A stretch of 9,169 nt of DNA from an uncultured Holophagaceae bacterium (lineage in GTDB: Bacteria; Acidobacteriota; Holophagae; Holophagales; Holophagaceae): the NCBI GenBank assembly GCA_903919165.1, contig CAIXHJ010000137.1, positions 1-9,169 of the forward strand. The letters are read 5' to 3'. A program made the translations under genes and the position numbers. Positions within the stretch are counted from its first letter, which is position 1, and each line of letters begins with the position of its first letter. The notes under the pieces were generated by a model. It was not told the DNA's origin, did not search any database, and was given only the letters and a program-made list of their open reading frames with translations. This document shows, piece after piece, positions 6,471 to 9,169 of this stretch.

Positions 6471-7709
6471 TCAGGCTTGCTTCCGCCCCCGCAGCACCCA
6501 GCCCAACCCCACGGGTCCGGCCACGGTGGTGAGCAGGAGGGCGCCGATGATACCGGCCTGAACATCAGCACTCAGGAGGGGTGCGCCGTTCAGATGCAAT
6601 TGGGCTCCCGTTGCCACGAAGATGAGACCCACCTCGCCCCGGGGTACCATGCCCCAGCCCACCACCGCGGCGCGGGTCCCCTTTCCACTGCCGTAACCCG
6701 CGACGAATTTCCCAGCCACGCCCAGCATCGCCAACACCACGGCGATGCCCAGCGTGGATGGCTTGAAGAGAGCCGAGGGATCGACCTTGGCGCCCATGAG
6801 TACGAAGAAGAGCGGCGAGAGCACCGTGACCAGTGGGTGCACCAGCTCCTCCAGGGTGCGCCGTTCGCGGCGTTCCAGATCCTCGATGTGCGCGGGTTCG
6901 AGGATGAGCCCTGCGGCATAGGCCCCCACGATGGAGGCCAGGCCTGCGAGGTTGCCGAGCCAGGCCAGCAGGAAGGCGAACCCGAGCCCCAGGGGCAGCA
7001 GCACCTGCTCGCTGCGGAAGCGGTTGGCGAGGCGGAACAGGTGCGGTGTGGCCAGGCGGCCCAGGGTGAATGCAATCGCAAGAAAGCCCAACGCCAGGGT
7101 CAGAGGCCACGCCAGATTCGGTCCCGCGGACCCGCCGGAGGCGGACCCCACCAGGCCGGAGACCGCCACCAGCACGAGCAGACCCAGGACATCGTCCACC
7201 ACCGCGGCCCCCACGATGATGCGGCCCGCCACGGAATGGGAGGCCCCCTTCTCCCGCAGCACCTGCGCCGAAATCCCGATGCTGGTGGCGCAGAGGCAGG
7301 CCCCGATGAAGAGATCCAGCACGAAGGGCGAGCCTTGGGGAAGCAGCAGCCAGGCCCCCGCGACACCTGCGGCCATGGGCAGCACCACGCCGATGAGGGC
7401 CACGCGAAGCGAGGCGAGGCCCACCTTCAGCATCTGTGGCACCGTGGATTCCAGGCCCACGGCGAACATGAGGACTACCACGCCGAGGCCCCCCAGCAGC
7501 TCCGTGGCAGGCGATGCGGCCACGTCCGGGAATGCCATCCAGGACCGGTGTAGGACCGTGAGTGCCAAGCCCACTGCCAACTCGCCCGTCACCGCCGGCA
7601 GCTTCAACCGCAGGGCCAGCTCGCCGCCCACCTTCGCCGACAGCCAGAGCAGCGCCAGCAGCATCAGGGTGCCAGCCAGTGGGTCGTGCATGAGAGAGAG
7701 GAAGGGCAT
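6471..7709 (-). CDS. CPA2-type cation/proton antiporter (NapA/Kef-like, no RCK domain)
   Basis: An inner-membrane exchanger of Na+ or K+ for protons (Na_H_Exchanger family). The 412-residue protein is almost wholly transmembrane, with about 12-13 hydrophobic segments. It carries ATSIGISAQVLREKG (141-155), the half-helix segment, then GAAVVDDVLGLLVLV (167-181), whose Asp172-Asp173 pair is the ion-binding DD motif of electrogenic CPA2 antiporters. GKFVAG (333-338) holds a Lys that likely pairs with the aspartate as in NapA. WGMVPRGEVGLIF (352-364) is the conserved PRGE segment. It stops after the membrane domain, with no cytosolic NAD-binding RCK/KTN domain as in KefB/KefC, so it is more likely a Na+/H+ antiporter. 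The only in-frame ATG before the first helix region is at 7709; an in-frame TAA lies 33 bases upstream of it, and its ribosome site is weak (TGGAA). It is not obviously linked to B12 uptake. The ion transported cannot be read from sequence. Confidence 0.88.
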   Translation of the reverse strand: MPFLSLMHDPLAGTLMLLALLWLSAKVGGELALRLKLPAVTGELAVGLALTVLHRSWMAFPDVAASPATELLGGLGVVVLMFAVGLESTVPQMLKVGLASLRVALIGVVLPMAAGVAGAWLLLPQGSPFVLDLFIGACLCATSIGISAQVLREKGASHSVAGRIIVGAAVVDDVLGLLVLVAVSGLVGSASGGSAGPNLAWPLTLALGFLAIAFTLGRLATPHLFRLANRFRSEQVLLPLGLGFAFLLAWLGNLAGLASIVGAYAAGLILEPAHIEDLERRERRTLEELVHPLVTVLSPLFFVLMGAKVDPSALFKPSTLGIAVVLAMLGVAGKFVAGYGSGKGTRAAVVGWGMVPRGEVGLIFVATGAQLHLNGAPLLSADVQAGIIGALLLTTVAGPVGLGWVLRGRKQA

Positions 7710-7914
7710 GGGATTCCAGGAACACGTGGAAGGTCTCCATTAGATCACCTGCTACCGCCGTTGCCGCATGCCTGGACAGTCCCCAAAACTGATGCGCACA
7801 CTGGTTTCAGGCAGGGGGCCCCATACGGGAAGAACCGACCCAAGGGATTCCACTCGCCCTTCCTTCGCGGTTGCGGGGATTTCGGATAGTGGCCTTCGAA
7901 AGCACGCGGAACGA

Positions 7915-9042
7915 ATGAACCTACTCGACCTCCTCAGCTGGACTTCCGCCGCAATCATCGCGCTGGGCCTGGTGTTGCTCCGCCGCCACTGGGCGAGGCT
8001 TCCGCTCCTGGGACCAGATCCGGCGCTGCCCTCTGATCCGCCCTCCGTCTGTATCTGCATCCCCGTGCGGGACGAGGTGCAGGAACTGGCCACGGCACTC
8101 GAATCATGGCTGGCCCAGGACTATCCGGCCCTCCGGATCCTGGTGGTAGATGATGGTTCGACGGATGGCAGCACGGAGATCCTCCGTCAGCGGGAAGCGG
8201 CATTTCCGGAACGGTTGCGGGTGCTCCGCAACGATCAGCTTCCGACAGGTTGGCTGGGGAAGAACCATGCCCTGGACCTGGCCTCACGGCAACCAGAGGC
8301 GGTAGGTGCCGACTGGCTGCTCTTCGCGGACGGGGACGTGCAGGCCTCACCGAACCTATTGCGCCGCGCGATCGCCTTTGCACGATCCCAGCCCACGGAC
8401 ATCCTCGCGTTGATCCCCGCGGTGGACGTCGTGGGCCCCGCCGAACGCCTTAACCTGCCCATGGCGGCGTCCGCTTTCCTCGTGCTGGTCCCGCCTCACC
8501 AAGTGCCCAATCCGCGGCATCCGGCCTTCTGCGGTGTGGGGGGATTCACCATGGTCGGCCGGAACGCATACGACGCGGTGGGTGGCCACGCCGCCGCACC
8601 CCTGGAGGCCATCGATGACATGATGCTGGCCAGGCGCGTGAAAGCCGCGGGCTTCATCAACCGCGTGGCTCGAGGTGGTCCAGACCTGCACCTGCGGATG
8701 TACCACGGCCTCGGTGAGCTGGTGCGAGCCATGCGGAAGAACAGCGCGGCCCTGCCAGGCTGGTGGCTGCTGCCCATCCTGCTGCCCGCGGCTCTGGTGA
8801 TCGGCCTGGCGCCGGCCTGGCTGCCCTTCGCGGGACACTCCATCCTGGCCTTCCTGCTCTGGCTGCTCGTTCCCGCGCTCGTGGGTGATGTGCAGCAGCG
8901 CATGACCGGTCGCCCCATGGACTTGCTGTGGGCTTTCTGGCCGCTCAGTGTGCCGGTGTTCACGGCAGGCATTGCCTGGGCTCTGTCCGACCGCCTGCGG
9001 GGCGTGAGCCATTGGCGCGGGCGGGATGTGGTCTTGAGGTAG
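7915..9042 (+). CDS. Membrane-anchored family 2 glycosyltransferase (HpnB/CrtQ-like)
   Basis: Likely transfers a sugar from a nucleotide donor to a membrane-associated acceptor, with its catalytic domain in the cytoplasm. The 375-residue protein has an N-terminal membrane helix (about 4-22) and then a GT-A domain: CICIPVRDEVQELATALESW (46-65), LVVDDGSTDGS (76-86), LPTGWLGKNHAL (109-120), FADGD (137-141) as the metal-binding DxD, and AIDDMMLARRVK (232-243) at the catalytic-base position. Two to three membrane helices follow (about 283-360) and a WRGRDV tail. The GW-GK motif, the helix arrangement and the WRGR tail are shared with hopanoid-associated HpnB and carotenoid CrtQ enzymes, but no such pathway gene is nearby. 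The acceptor is therefore unknown. The start at 7915 puts the membrane helix at the N-terminus, with GGA four bases before; the frame stays open to 7768, but that 49-residue extension lacks family features. Confidence 0.85.
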   Translation: MNLLDLLSWTSAAIIALGLVLLRRHWARLPLLGPDPALPSDPPSVCICIPVRDEVQELATALESWLAQDYPALRILVVDDGSTDGSTEILRQREAAFPERLRVLRNDQLPTGWLGKNHALDLASRQPEAVGADWLLFADGDVQASPNLLRRAIAFARSQPTDILALIPAVDVVGPAERLNLPMAASAFLVLVPPHQVPNPRHPAFCGVGGFTMVGRNAYDAVGGHAAAPLEAIDDMMLARRVKAAGFINRVARGGPDLHLRMYHGLGELVRAMRKNSAALPGWWLLPILLPAALVIGLAPAWLPFAGHSILAFLLWLLVPALVGDVQQRMTGRPMDLLWAFWPLSVPVFTAGIAWALSDRLRGVSHWRGRDVVLR

Positions 9043-9169
9043 TGTTCCGCCGGGCATGCTGTAAAATTCCAGCCTGTCCGCTTCGATCCTGGGTATGCAG
9101 GCCCCTCTTGCCCGAGACCCCCGACCGGAAGTTTGAAAAATATTCTTGTTTTTTTCGCTTTTTGCCCCA
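9043..9169 (+). other. AT-rich leader, possible start of next gene at right edge
   Basis: This stretch after the glycosyltransferase stop has no clear terminator hairpin. TAAAAT at 9062-9067 resembles a -10 element, but no -35 has proper spacing (TTGAGG at 9034-9039 is 22 bases away). From 9130 the composition turns AT-rich. A TTG at 9133 could start KNILVFFAFCP, a hydrophobic, signal-like beginning, with GGAAG only one base upstream. The frame is cut by the window edge, so this is only a possibility. Confidence 0.2.

Noticed and set aside
6417..6486. Possible bidirectional terminator between btuD and the antiporter (GCGGAAG 6438-6444 with CTTCCGC 6480-6486)
   Set aside because: The seven-base arms are 35 bases apart, extend into the antiporter coding region and are not followed by a T-tract on either strand. 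A direct repeat of AGGCTTGC here also looks coincidental.
6477..7553. Plus-strand open frame of 358 codons opposite the antiporter
   Set aside because: Its protein is rich in H, Q, G and R with no recognisable domain, and it mirrors the antiporter's codons. The minus-strand antiporter has conserved ion-binding motifs.
7768..7914. Extended N-terminus of the glycosyltransferase from ATG 7768
   Set aside because: The extra 49 residues have no family features and would bury the N-terminal membrane helix; ATG 7915 gives a normal topology.

Overview
The window looks like ordinary chromosome from a high-GC Gram-negative bacterium. A TonB-dependent outer-membrane receptor implies an outer membrane, and codons strongly favour G or C at third positions. 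The gene style (cobalamin-riboswitch btu operon, MTAP-type phosphorylase with a C-terminal CPC motif, GC-rich compact genes) would fit an Acidobacteriota/Holophaga-Geothrix-like organism, but that placement is a guess from style and not from a marker gene.

Layout. Bases 1-1371 hold a minus-strand pair: mtnP (5'-methylthioadenosine phosphorylase) followed by an unidentified gene that overlaps it by one base (TGATG) and runs off the left edge. Bases 1433-1627 are a cobalamin (AdoCbl-type) riboswitch on the plus strand. It controls a four-gene vitamin B12 uptake operon: a BtuB-like TonB-dependent receptor (1686-3716), a BtuF-like periplasmic binding protein (3716-4705), a BtuC-like permease (4702-5703) and a BtuD-like ATPase (5700-6416). 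All three junctions are stop/start overlaps (TGATG, GTGA, ATGA), so translation is probably coupled along the operon. Convergent to it on the minus strand is a CPA2-type cation/proton antiporter (6471-7709). Divergent from that is a plus-strand membrane-bound family 2 glycosyltransferase (7915-9042). The last 127 bases are an AT-rich leader that may begin another gene.

How the genes work together. BtuB would take up corrinoid across the outer membrane using TonB energy. BtuF would bind it in the periplasm and BtuCD would pump it into the cytoplasm. The riboswitch would shut the operon off when cobalamin is plentiful. Its L5 and L13 loops can be paired by eye, and a small hairpin holds the btuB Shine-Dalgarno sequence in its loop.

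The most unusual point is the btuB/btuF junction. A roughly 140-bp AT-richer inverted-repeat element with CACCACGAAGACA-type arms sits between the apparent btuF start codon and the btuF signal peptide. It leaves the reading frame open and adds about 55 residues. I did not find an undescribed multi-gene system; the remaining observations are modest.
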